The translations under genes and the position numbers were made by a program. From contig JANYDQ010000245.1 of the NCBI GenBank assembly GCA_025363555.1, positions 1 to 37,219 on the forward strand: a stretch of 37,219 bases of DNA, given 5' to 3'. This DNA comes from Bacteroidota bacterium (GTDB lineage: Bacteria > Bacteroidota > Bacteroidia > 2-12-FULL-35-15). The notes below the pieces were generated by a model. It saw only the letters and a program-made list of their open reading frames with translations. It was not told where the DNA came from and did no database searches. Shown here one piece after another: positions 15,464 through 22,731 of this stretch (position 1 is its first letter; every line of letters begins with the position of its first letter).

Positions 15464-15948
15464 AGACTAAGTTTCAAAGCCAGCATTTTTAAAGCGGTAA
15501 TTGCGGCTTCTGTTCCTTTGTTTCCATGTTTTCCCCCTGCTCTGTCCTGTGCTTGTTCCAATGTGTCAGTTGTTAATACACCAAAAATAACGGGCTTGTT
15601 ATATTTCAAACTTACATTGGTAATACCATTGGCAACTGCTTCGCAAATAAAATCGAAGTGGCGGGTTTCGCCCTGGATTACGCAACCCAAGCAAATTACA
15701 GCATCAATGGTTTTATCTTCACAAAGAAATTGCGCACCTAAAGGTAATTCGAAACTGCCCGGAACACTTTTAACTTTAATGTCAGCATTAAAAACACCAT
15801 TTTTAAATAATGTTTTAAATGCTCCTTCTTTTAAAGCATTTGTTATTTCACTGTTCCATTCAGAAACTACCAGCGCTACCACCATACCGGCTCCATTGGG
15901 AATGCTGCTTCCTTCCGGTTTAGATAAGTTTTTAGTTGCAGTTGACAT
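15460..15948 (-). CDS. ribH: 6,7-dimethyl-8-ribityllumazine synthase
   Basis: The 162-residue lumazine synthase joins 5-amino-6-ribitylaminouracil with dihydroxybutanone phosphate, the next-to-last step of riboflavin synthesis. Family motifs are all present: VSEWNSEI near residue 28, PGSFELP (63-69), GCVIQGETRHFDFI with the catalytic His97, FGVLT and EQAQDRAGGKHGNKGTEAA at the end. The first 20 residues form a loose N-terminal extension. Cytoplasmic, probably assembling as pentamers or a capsid as in the family. It lies downstream of the TPR membrane protein on the same strand, separated by a terminator-like hairpin, so it may have its own promoter. Confidence 0.96.
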   Translation of the reverse strand: MSTATKNLSKPEGSSIPNGAGMVVALVVSEWNSEITNALKEGAFKTLFKNGVFNADIKVKSVPGSFELPLGAQFLCEDKTIDAVICLGCVIQGETRHFDFICEAVANGITNVSLKYNKPVIFGVLTTDTLEQAQDRAGGKHGNKGTEAAITALKMLALKLSL

Positions 15949-15978
15949 GGTTATAAATTAAAAATAGTAGTTAAAATA

Positions 15979-16010
15979 ACAAAGGTGACTTTTTTCAAAA
16001 TCACCTTTGT
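15979..16010 (-). terminator. Terminator-like hairpin between TPR gene and ribH
   Basis: ACAAAGGTGA (15979-15988) and TCACCTTTGT (16001-16010) form a perfect 10-bp stem with a 12-base loop. Read on the minus strand, the stem is followed by TATTTT, a weak T tract, so it can end the TPR gene transcript before ribH. On the plus strand it is followed by A residues. Confidence 0.6.
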
Positions 16011-16031
16011 AAAAAATTCAAATCAGTTGTT

Positions 16032-16715
16032 TTATAAATTACCTAATGTTTTTGCACGGGCAATAAATTTATCCATGTCTTTCCCATCGGCAGTTTCAGA
16101 ATATTCGTTTTTGATGCGTTCGTATAATTTCACTGCATCGGCATAATTCCCTTTTTCTTCATTTGCCAATGCGGCTTTTTTCAAACAAAGGGGAGTATCA
16201 AAATTATTGCTGTGTTGCTCTGCTGCTTTTAAATAATAGGTGATAGCATCATCCGTTTTTCCAAGTTCCATATTTGCATCGCCAATAGCAGCAGTTGCTA
16301 ACGGACCAACAATAACGTCTTTGTTGTCGAATTTTTTTAAATGCTCTATTGCATCTTCAAATTTTCCTGTTTTTAAATAACAGATGCCTAAATAGTACTC
16401 TGCCAGGTTTCCGGAAGGAGACACTCCATAGTCGTCCGCAATTTGCAGAAAGCCATCGTCTGTGCCATCTCCGTTGATTGCTTTATTAATCGAATCTTTT
16501 TCGAAATATTGTTCTGCTTTAAACATTTTGGTGCGTGCTTCGGTTTCCTGTCCTGCCACATACCAATATTTATAAGCAAAGTAACCACCCACAATAAGGA
16601 TGATGACACCTAAAATAGTAAGCAAATTCTTTTTGTTTTGCTCAATAAAAAGTTCGGTTTTGGTAAATGCTTGTCCTACATCAACTATAGGTTCGTCTGT
16701 TATTTGTTTTGCCAT
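16032..16715 (-). CDS. TPR membrane protein, YfgM-like
   Basis: A 227-residue protein with a short cytoplasmic N-terminus, one membrane helix at about residues 33-52 (NLLTILGVIILIVGGYFAYK) and a periplasmic part of several TPR units, for example LAEYYLGICYLKTGKFEDAIEHL and KKAALANEEKGNYADAVKLYERI. This design is like YfgM, an ancillary protein of the Sec translocon, and is common in Bacteroidota. The exact role is not shown by the sequence. A -7 box 29 bases upstream supports the start. Confidence 0.85.
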   Translation of the reverse strand: MAKQITDEPIVDVGQAFTKTELFIEQNKKNLLTILGVIILIVGGYFAYKYWYVAGQETEARTKMFKAEQYFEKDSINKAINGDGTDDGFLQIADDYGVSPSGNLAEYYLGICYLKTGKFEDAIEHLKKFDNKDVIVGPLATAAIGDANMELGKTDDAITYYLKAAEQHSNNFDTPLCLKKAALANEEKGNYADAVKLYERIKNEYSETADGKDMDKFIARAKTLGNL

Positions 16716-16744
16716 TTTTAGTTTTATTCTGATTTAACGGAGTG

Positions 16745-16752
16745 CAAAAATA
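16745..16752 (-). promoter_or_regulatory. -7 box TATTTTTG for the TPR gene
   Basis: On the minus strand TATTTTTG runs from 16752 to 16745, matching TAnnTTTG. The ATG at 16715 lies 29 bases beyond. It sits in the divergent region shared with recF. Confidence 0.5.
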
Positions 16753-16907
16753 GTTTTTTTTTGCTTATACCATAATTTAATTAATAAATATGCGTTTCCA
16801 TAACGTTTTTTAGGTATTTTTACTCTCCCGAAAAAAAGAAATAAATATTGGCTAAAGCCTTTATTAACAGGTGTTACAAAACGAACAGGAGGGAGAAAGC
16901 CCAAAAA

Positions 16908-18038
16908 ATGTATCTAAAAAAATTATCTTTAATTAACTTTAAAAATTATCCGGAAGCCGAATTAACCTTCAGCAGCCATGTAAATTGCCTGACCGGGAAC
17001 AATGGTGAAGGAAAAACCAATATATTGGATGCTATTCACTATTTATCGTTCTGCAAAAGTTTCTTTAACCCGATAGATAGTCAGAATATTTTGCACGATG
17101 CTCTTTTCTTTCTTATTCAAGGGATTTTTGATAATAATAACGAAGAGGAAGAGGTGTATTGCGGGTTGAAACGCAACCAGAAAAAACATTTTAAAAGAAA
17201 CAAAAAAGAGTATAACCGCCTGGCTGAACATATCGGATTGTACCCTTTGGTAATGGTTTCTCCCGCAGATTCGGAATTGATAACCGAAGGAAGTGAAAGC
17301 CGCAGGAAGTTTATTGACAGTGTGATTGCACAGTTTGACCGGGAATACCTGGAGAATTTAATTGCTTACAATAAGGTATTGTCTCACCGGAATGCGGTAT
17401 TGAAACAAATAGCTGACAGTGGCAGGTTTGACAAAGATGTCCTTGAAATATGGGATGTGCAGTTGATTGATTACGGTAAAAAGATTTATGAAAAAAGAAA
17501 TAACTTTATAAAAAGTTTCATCCCCATTTTTCAAAAGTATTATGAATTAATTTCAGGGCGAAGAGAAAAGGTAGGCATGGAATACACTTCTCATTTGCAT
17601 GATACTAATTTTGCTGATGTATTAACCAATGCCCTAAACCGCGACAGGGCAATGCAATACACCACAGTGGGTATTCACAAAGATGATTTGGAATTTACCA
17701 TCGATACTCATTCTTTAAAAAAATATGCTTCGCAGGGACAACAAAAGTCTTTTCTCATTGCATTGAAATTAGCACAATTCGATTTTATAAAAAACATAAA
17801 AAAGGTAACTCCTGTTTTATTGTTAGATGATATATACGATAAGCTGGACGATTTGCGGGTAAAGCAATTGATGGACCTGGTGAGCAGCGATAACTTCGGG
17901 CAATTATTTATTACTGATACACATCCTACGCGTTTGTCTGATTTGTTTAAAGCAGGTAATGCAGATTATAAAGTATTTAAAATTGTTAATGGTAATGCTA
18001 TTTCAACATCAGCAACCAATGAACCACTGAACCAATGA
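16908..18038 (+). CDS. recF: DNA replication and repair protein RecF
   Basis: A 376-residue SMC-like ATPase that loads RecA at gapped DNA through RecFOR. Walker A is GNNGEGKTN (residues 30-38, Lys36), the ABC signature region is SQGQQKS (275-281), and Walker B is VLLLDDIYDKLD (Asp307, Asp308). The N-terminal MYLKKLSLINFKNY is the typical RecF opening, so ATG 16908 is preferred to the in-frame TTG at 16848, which would add 20 basic residues with no homology. An AGGAGG at 16887 is 15 bases from the ATG and too distant to act as a normal ribosome site. The DUF721 gene follows after 9 bases, a pairing seen in other Bacteroidota. Confidence 0.95.
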   Translation: MYLKKLSLINFKNYPEAELTFSSHVNCLTGNNGEGKTNILDAIHYLSFCKSFFNPIDSQNILHDALFFLIQGIFDNNNEEEEVYCGLKRNQKKHFKRNKKEYNRLAEHIGLYPLVMVSPADSELITEGSESRRKFIDSVIAQFDREYLENLIAYNKVLSHRNAVLKQIADSGRFDKDVLEIWDVQLIDYGKKIYEKRNNFIKSFIPIFQKYYELISGRREKVGMEYTSHLHDTNFADVLTNALNRDRAMQYTTVGIHKDDLEFTIDTHSLKKYASQGQQKSFLIALKLAQFDFIKNIKKVTPVLLLDDIYDKLDDLRVKQLMDLVSSDNFGQLFITDTHPTRLSDLFKAGNADYKVFKIVNGNAISTSATNEPLNQ

Positions 18039-18047
18039 ACTAAAGAT

Positions 18048-18338
18048 ATGAGCAAACACAACGAATATACTATTAAGGAAGCCATCGAAAATCTTTTGAA
18101 AGCCTTCAAACTGAATGATAAACTGGATGAAAAAAAATTAATTGCTTCGTGGGAAGAGGTAATGGGTAAGATGATTGCAAACCATACCACCGATATTATC
18201 ATCAGGAATAAACAATTGATTGTTACGCTAGATTCTTCTGCTTTGCGGAACGAACTGGCACTTGCCAAAACAAAAATTATTAAAATACTTAACGAAAAAG
18301 CCGGGAAAGAGGTGATAACGGAGGTGGTACTTCGTTAG
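18048..18338 (+). CDS. DUF721 protein (DciA-related)
   Basis: A 96-residue protein of the DUF721 family: EAIENLLKAFKLNDKL, then ASWEEVMGKMIANHT, IIRNKQLIVTLDSSALRNELALAK and a C-terminal VITEVVLR. Some relatives (DciA) help load the replicative helicase, and others are uncharacterised RNA/DNA-binding proteins. Its position 9 bases after recF agrees with a role in replication or repair, but function in this organism is inferred. No membrane or signal segment. Confidence 0.88.
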   Translation: MSKHNEYTIKEAIENLLKAFKLNDKLDEKKLIASWEEVMGKMIANHTTDIIIRNKQLIVTLDSSALRNELALAKTKIIKILNEKAGKEVITEVVLR

Positions 18339-18378
18339 AATGAGGAATGAAGAATAAAAAAAAATTAATAAAAGATAT

Positions 18379-19758
18379 ATGAACAAAATAAAAACATCTC
18401 TAATGGCTTTGGTTATGGGGCTTTCAACAACTGTTGTAAGTGCTCAACCAGATTCTGCATTCATCAAAAAAATATATAATGAAGCATTGAGCAATGGCAA
18501 AAGTTATGCTAACCTTGATTATTTATGTAATAAAATAGGTGGCCGGCTAAGCGGTTCCCCACAGGCGCAACAGGCTGTTGAATGGGCTTTTAAGGCAATG
18601 AAAGAATCAGGTGCAGACACTGTTTATTTGCAAGAATGTATGGTGCCTCACGGGGTACGGGGTGCAAAGGAAGTGGGGAAAGTAATATGTGCTGACCCGA
18701 AAGATAACAGAGAATTGCCGATTGCTGCATTGGGCGGTTCCATTGCTACTCCGGCTGAAGGCATAACGGCAAACGTTATTGAAGTGATAGGTTTAAAAGG
18801 ATTGGAAACATTGGGCAAGGAGAAGATAAAAGGTAAAATAGTTTTCTTTAACGAACCGATGGACCCTACCTTTATTGAAACATTTAATGCCTACGGAAAA
18901 GCAGTGGAGCAGCGCTGGGCTGGTCCTTCCGAAGCGGTTAAGTATGGTGCTATAGGCGTGGTTACCCGTTCGTGTACATTAACGCAGGATGATTATCCGC
19001 ACACGGGTTCGATGAGTTATAAAGACAGTTTAAATAGAATTCCTGCCTGCTGTGTCAGTACCAATGGGGCTAACTGGCTAAGTGCTGAATTGAAAAAGGA
19101 TAAAGACCTGAAATTCTTTTTGAAGATGAATTGTGCTAAATTGCCGGATGAAAAGTCGTATAACGTTGTGGGTGAAATTCGCGGTAGCGAAAAAAAGAAT
19201 GAATTTATTGTAGTGGGCGGTCATCTTGATTCGTGGGATACGGGCAAAGGTGCCAATGACGATGGGGCAGGAGTGGTGCAGAGTATAGAGGTTATCAGGA
19301 TATTTAAAGCATTGGGCATTCAACCAAAATGTACCATTCGTGCGGTAGCGTTTATGAATGAAGAAAATGGCGGACGTGGTGGAAAAAAGTATGCTGAACT
19401 TGCCAAAAAGAATAATGAAAAACACATTGCCGCCATTGAGTCGGATGCGGGAGGATTCACTCCCCGCGGGTTTAGCAGCGATGTTACTCCTGCCGTGAAA
19501 GCCAAACTAAAAAGCTGGAGACCGCTGTTTGAACCGTATGGTGTGTATGATTTTGACAGGGACGGAAGCGGCTCTGATATTAGTCCTTTGAAAGAACAGC
19601 AGGTACCTTGTATGGAATTGCGACCCGATTCTCAACGGTATTTTGTTTACCATCATACTGCCATTGATGTGTTCGAAAATGTAAATAAAAGAGAACTGGA
19701 ACTGGGCGATGCAGCCATGGCTTCGCTTATCTGGATGATTGCGAAGTACGGCTTATAA
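18379..19758 (+). CDS. Secreted M28 metallopeptidase (carboxypeptidase Q-like)
   Basis: A 459-residue di-zinc exopeptidase with a signal peptide (cleavage near VSA-QPDS). A protease-associated-type domain fills roughly residues 125-225, inserted before the catalytic core. Active-site pattern: HLDSWDTGKGANDDGAG (His282, Asp284, Asp294), NEENGG (Glu328, Glu329), ESDAGG (Asp356) and YHHTAIDVF (His425 or His426). This is the full M28 set. The layout is that of plasma glutamate carboxypeptidase/carboxypeptidase Q. It likely trims dipeptides or peptides in the periplasm or outside the cell. It stands alone on this strand, 40 bases after the DUF721 gene. Confidence 0.9.
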   Translation: MNKIKTSLMALVMGLSTTVVSAQPDSAFIKKIYNEALSNGKSYANLDYLCNKIGGRLSGSPQAQQAVEWAFKAMKESGADTVYLQECMVPHGVRGAKEVGKVICADPKDNRELPIAALGGSIATPAEGITANVIEVIGLKGLETLGKEKIKGKIVFFNEPMDPTFIETFNAYGKAVEQRWAGPSEAVKYGAIGVVTRSCTLTQDDYPHTGSMSYKDSLNRIPACCVSTNGANWLSAELKKDKDLKFFLKMNCAKLPDEKSYNVVGEIRGSEKKNEFIVVGGHLDSWDTGKGANDDGAGVVQSIEVIRIFKALGIQPKCTIRAVAFMNEENGGRGGKKYAELAKKNNEKHIAAIESDAGGFTPRGFSSDVTPAVKAKLKSWRPLFEPYGVYDFDRDGSGSDISPLKEQQVPCMELRPDSQRYFVYHHTAIDVFENVNKRELELGDAAMASLIWMIAKYGL

Positions 19759-19759
19759 G

Positions 19760-20701
19760 TTATTGTTTTACTTTTTTCTTCAAAACATAACGAACACCAA
19801 GCATAAAATTAATACTGCTGTAAGGAATATTGCTTCTTAACCCCTGCCCGGTGGGCACAACAGGAGATGTGGTAGCAGTGTTTCCATAAGTAGTATTGAC
19901 AGTGGAAGAAGGCAAACTGGATAATAAATCCACACCATTAAAAGTGTAACTGGTAATGGTACTTTGCTTTGGTGCCCATGACATGCCTATATAAGCTGCT
20001 TCCGCAAAAACAACAAACTTTTCTGCCACCCTCCAGTCAAGCCCTATTCCGGCAACACATCCTACAGATAGCCCTTTTGAATATTGTTTAGTAATCGTAT
20101 TTGTGGTGCTATAGGCAGAATCGCCATTGATGGAAATCTGGTTGATGGTTGCCAGGTTACTGATGTCTTCCGTCATTTTATTACCAAGCCCAAACACTAC
20201 TCCTGCTTTAAAATAAGGTTTAAACTTCTTTTTGCCTCCCGAATATTTTATAATACCATTTAGTTGATATTGCGATATGTTTTTAAATTCATGCTTTTCA
20301 TTTGTTTCGGTTACATCAATGCTGTTTGTTCCGTTTACAGAGGTAATAATCTGGTCGCTGGCGGTGGAATACGATGGTCCGATGTGGTAGCCAAGGTTTA
20401 CATCAAAAGAAATATTGTTTTTCATACAATATTCAATACATAGATAAGGCGTGCTGCCTTTGCCATACGAACCTTTTACAAGACTGGCAGTTCCGCCCGA
20501 ATAAACACCTGCACTGGAACTGGTATTGGTTTGCCCTATAATTTGCGATGGGTCGGCTATGGCATAATCATACATTAAACCAATAGTAAAGTACCGGGTT
20601 TTGGCGGCTGTGGCTGCATCCTGGTTTTTATCGAAATAGGTTTCCTGTCCAAAGGAGGAAACCGAAACCAAAAGAAAAAGAAAGAAGGATAGTTTTTTCA
20701 T
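19760..20701 (-). CDS. Outer-membrane beta-barrel protein
   Basis: A 313-residue protein with a signal peptide (MKKLSFFLFLLVSVSSFGQ). The mature part is Ser/Thr/Tyr/Gly-rich, with alternating hydrophobic residues typical of barrel strands, for example SFDVNLGYHIG, KPYFKAGVVFGLG, KFVVFAEAAYIGMSW and SINFMLGVRYVL at the C-terminus. This fits an outer-membrane beta-barrel of the OmpW/PorT-like type. The exact family and function are not evident. Its stop is one base beyond the stop of the convergent M28 gene. A -7 box 36 bases upstream supports this start. Confidence 0.8.
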   Translation of the reverse strand: MKKLSFFLFLLVSVSSFGQETYFDKNQDAATAAKTRYFTIGLMYDYAIADPSQIIGQTNTSSSAGVYSGGTASLVKGSYGKGSTPYLCIEYCMKNNISFDVNLGYHIGPSYSTASDQIITSVNGTNSIDVTETNEKHEFKNISQYQLNGIIKYSGGKKKFKPYFKAGVVFGLGNKMTEDISNLATINQISINGDSAYSTTNTITKQYSKGLSVGCVAGIGLDWRVAEKFVVFAEAAYIGMSWAPKQSTITSYTFNGVDLLSSLPSSTVNTTYGNTATTSPVVPTGQGLRSNIPYSSINFMLGVRYVLKKKVKQ

Positions 20702-20737
20702 ATTAATAGATTGCTCTTATGTATTAATTGCACACGA

Positions 20738-20745
20738 CAAAACTA
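20738..20745 (-). promoter_or_regulatory. -7 box TAGTTTTG for the beta-barrel gene
   Basis: On the minus strand TAGTTTTG runs from 20745 to 20738, matching TAnnTTTG, with the ATG 36 bases on. It lies in the gap after the type IX secreted protein gene, so the two minus-strand genes need not share a transcript. Confidence 0.45.
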
Positions 20746-20773
20746 CAAAACAATTTTTAATCAATATAATTAT

Positions 20774-21544
20774 TTACCTGCTCACCACTATTTTCTTCCT
20801 CACTATCCCACTATCTGTTACAGCAGAAATAAAATAAATACCATCATTCATCAAAGTAAAATCTATAGATGTTTCTGTTTCTACTATTTTATTTTCTACC
20901 ATCTCACCTAATGTACTTACTATTTTAATTTGAGTAGTACCCGTTGGCAATTTTGCTGTAAAGTTTCCTGTGCTTGGGTTGGGGAAGAGGGTTAAATCAG
21001 GTTGCGCGGGTATAACAGGAGAAGAAAGAATATATTCAATTGATGATTTTGAGCATTCATTTGTACTTGTTATAACCTTGTAGGTTCCATATTTTGAGGC
21101 GCAGAAATAAAATAATGTTGCCCCATTAATTATTGCATCATTATAATACCATTGATATTGCCTGGAATCTGAGCTGATTAAACAATTTCCATGAGTCGTA
21201 ATAGTTGGGATTTGAATATATGATATTTTAAACGAATGGCTTATATAAGGACCATTATAATCGAAATAATTGCAATCGAATACAGAATAATAAGTACCAG
21301 TGTCAGTAGCAATATATGATGGGTTGGTACTTACTAATATGCCATTTTTATACCATCGGTGATTAGTACTTACAATATCACCACCGTCTTCTACATAAAA
21401 AAATAAATTGACAGATATAGGTTGGTTCTCACAACAAAGTAAATCACTTGCAGAATAATTACTTTGGTGCGTTACTCCTACCTTTGAATAACAATCAGTA
21501 GTAATAAATAGTAAAATAATCGGAAATAAAACTTTCGCTTTCAT
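20774..21544 (-). CDS. Type IX secreted protein with sorting domain, 256 aa
   Basis: A 256-residue protein with a signal peptide (MKAKVLFPIILLFITTDCYS). A Cys-containing beta-rich middle follows, with WYKNGILVSTNPSYIATDTG and QWYYNDAIINGAT, which look like two degenerate Ig-like units seen in many secreted Bacteroidota proteins. The last 75 residues are a type A sorting domain: LTLFPNPSTGNFTAKL, IVSTLGEMV, DGIYFISAVTDSG and a basic end RKKIVVSR. It should cross the outer membrane by the type IX machinery and stay on the surface or be released. No catalytic motif is seen; an adhesin-like role is inference. Confidence 0.88.
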   Translation of the reverse strand: MKAKVLFPIILLFITTDCYSKVGVTHQSNYSASDLLCCENQPISVNLFFYVEDGGDIVSTNHRWYKNGILVSTNPSYIATDTGTYYSVFDCNYFDYNGPYISHSFKISYIQIPTITTHGNCLISSDSRQYQWYYNDAIINGATLFYFCASKYGTYKVITSTNECSKSSIEYILSSPVIPAQPDLTLFPNPSTGNFTAKLPTGTTQIKIVSTLGEMVENKIVETETSIDFTLMNDGIYFISAVTDSGIVRKKIVVSR

Positions 21545-21872
21545 TTTTTTTAATGCTTTAAAGGTTAATAAATAAAAAACTTAATAAATTAAAAAATTTG
21601 TTGGTCGTAAAGTTTCTTCTATAGGCGGTATGTTTTTTTTTGTAAAAGTAAAGTTATTTTTTTAAATAAAAAGTTTTTTAAATAAAAAAGTACCATTTCC
21701 TTCACATAAAAATTCCATCATTTCACATAAATATTTCGTCCCTTTAAATAGACAAGTTTTTTTTTCCCTGTTTACCTCTTATATTCCATCCCTTCTAAAA
21801 AAATAGTTCAGTGAGTTTTATGTCACTAAAGTTTATTGGAGATAGTTGTGTATTATATTCCGTAAAAAAAAA
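21545..21872. other. A+T-rich gap without a recognisable gene
   Basis: The 328 bases between the type IX secreted protein and the winged-helix protein are very rich in A and T, with long T and A runs (for example 21632-21667). I see no convincing start-to-stop frame, tRNA or strong hairpin. It must hold the promoter of the type IX gene (minus strand) and the transcript end of the winged-helix gene (minus strand), but neither can be placed with confidence. Confidence 0.6.
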
Positions 21873-22271
21873 TTAAGGTTTCTTTGCCTTTGCTGCCTTA
21901 ATCTTTGCATGTATTGATATAAGTAATGGTTCGTTTGCATCCGCAAATACTTTTGTATTAATAAAGGGAGGAGAAATGGATATTCCATCGGCAGTTAAAA
22001 AGTAGAAAAACTTTGATGGTATTGCAACATCAATTAATACCTTTCCAACAATCTGATTTTCTATCATTCTTTTCAGCTGCCTTTTTAACTCCTGTACTGA
22101 AAGTCCTGTACTTTTTGCTAACTGACTCATTTTTTGTTTTTCGTTTATTAGTCCGTTAATAATTTTTACCTGCGAATTATTTTCTACAATTTCTCCTAAA
22201 TTGGCCAATTGACGGCTATGTTTAGTTACCAGGTTGGTGGTATCTATTTTACCGTTTTTATTTCTTTTCAT
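21873..22271 (-). CDS. Small winged-helix DNA-binding protein (putative regulator)
   Basis: A 132-residue basic protein. Residues 35-44 (VKIINGLINE) form helix 1. KMSQLAKSTGLSVQELKRQLKRMIENQIV (47-75) reads as helix-turn-helix, with GLS at the turn. GKVLIDVAIPSKFFYFLT (76-93) looks like the wing. This resembles ArsR/MarR-type winged helices, but I cannot assign a named family. The N-terminus is polar and the tail is Ala/Lys-rich, possibly for DNA contact. The gene is divergent from a 42-bp repeat array and the 317-residue unknown protein. A 25-bp dyad lies 52-76 bases before its start codon, suggesting autoregulation and control of the divergent gene. Confidence 0.65.
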   Translation of the reverse strand: MKRNKNGKIDTTNLVTKHSRQLANLGEIVENNSQVKIINGLINEKQKMSQLAKSTGLSVQELKRQLKRMIENQIVGKVLIDVAIPSKFFYFLTADGISISPPFINTKVFADANEPLLISIHAKIKAAKAKKP

Positions 22272-22322
22272 TTATTTATATGTATTAGGCGGGCAAATTA
22301 GATAAGATAAGTAGGTGATGTT

Positions 22323-22347
22323 AAATGGTTACATTTTGTAACCATTT
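22323..22347. promoter_or_regulatory. Operator-like dyad, 10-bp arms
   Basis: AAATGGTTAC (22323-22332) and GTAACCATTT (22338-22347) are perfect inverted arms around ATTTT. The dyad lies in the divergent region, just upstream of the winged-helix gene, and no T run follows on either strand, so a regulator site is more likely than a terminator. The obvious candidate ligand is the adjacent winged-helix protein. Confidence 0.5.
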
Positions 22348-22452
22348 GATTTGGTATAAAAATATTACCGTACTTCACGCAGCGTAAAAAACCAGTACCT
22401 TGTTCTTTGAATTTTTTTTGAACGATTTTTCTTTGAAAGAAAGAAGAAAAAA

Positions 22453-22690
22453 AGTTTTTATACTATATCACACGCGTGGAGGTATATCAAAGAAAGTTTT
22501 TATATATGTTCACACGTGTGGAGGTATGTCAAAGAAAGTTTTTATATATGTTCACACGTGTGGAGGTAAGTCAAAGAAAGTTTTTATATATGTTCACACG
22601 TGTGGAGGTAAGTCAAAGAAAGTTTTTATATATGTTCACACATGTGGAGGTAAGTCAAAGAAAGTTTTTATATATGTTCACACGTGTGGA
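22453..22690. repeat. Tandem 42-bp repeat array with a palindrome in each unit
   Basis: Units begin at 22453, 22495, 22537, 22579, 22621 and 22663: five full copies and a partial sixth of 28 bases. The unit starts AGTTTTTATATATG, continues with TTCACACGTGTGGAGGTAAG and ends TCAAAGAA. Each carries a 10-base palindrome: CACACGTGTG at 22511, 22553, 22595 and 22679, CACACATGTG at 22637, and CACACGCGTG at 22469. Differences between copies are few (TATATC, TATGTC, TAAGTC), so the array grew recently or is kept uniform. Forty-two bases equals four 10.5-bp helical turns and also 14 codons. Two plus-strand frames stay open through it for this trivial reason. It ends 41 bases before the ATG of the unknown protein. 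Confidence 0.9.
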
Positions 22691-22731
22691 ACTATATTAT
22701 TGAAATAATTATACCAACTAAACATAAAAAA

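Noticed and set aside
16848-16907. TTG start for RecF giving 20 extra residues
   Set aside because: The extension is not RecF-like, and ATG 16908 begins the typical MYLKKLSLINFKNY.
22453-22690. CRISPR array
   Set aside because: Units are contiguous with no variable spacers, and no cas gene is nearby.
22400-22708. Open frame across the 42-bp array coding for six copies of KKVFIYVHTCGGKS
   Set aside because: The unit length is a multiple of three, so any frame open in one unit stays open. A second plus-strand frame is equally open, there is no start signal, and the product is a monotonous Cys/Val/Lys peptide. Treated as a DNA repeat.
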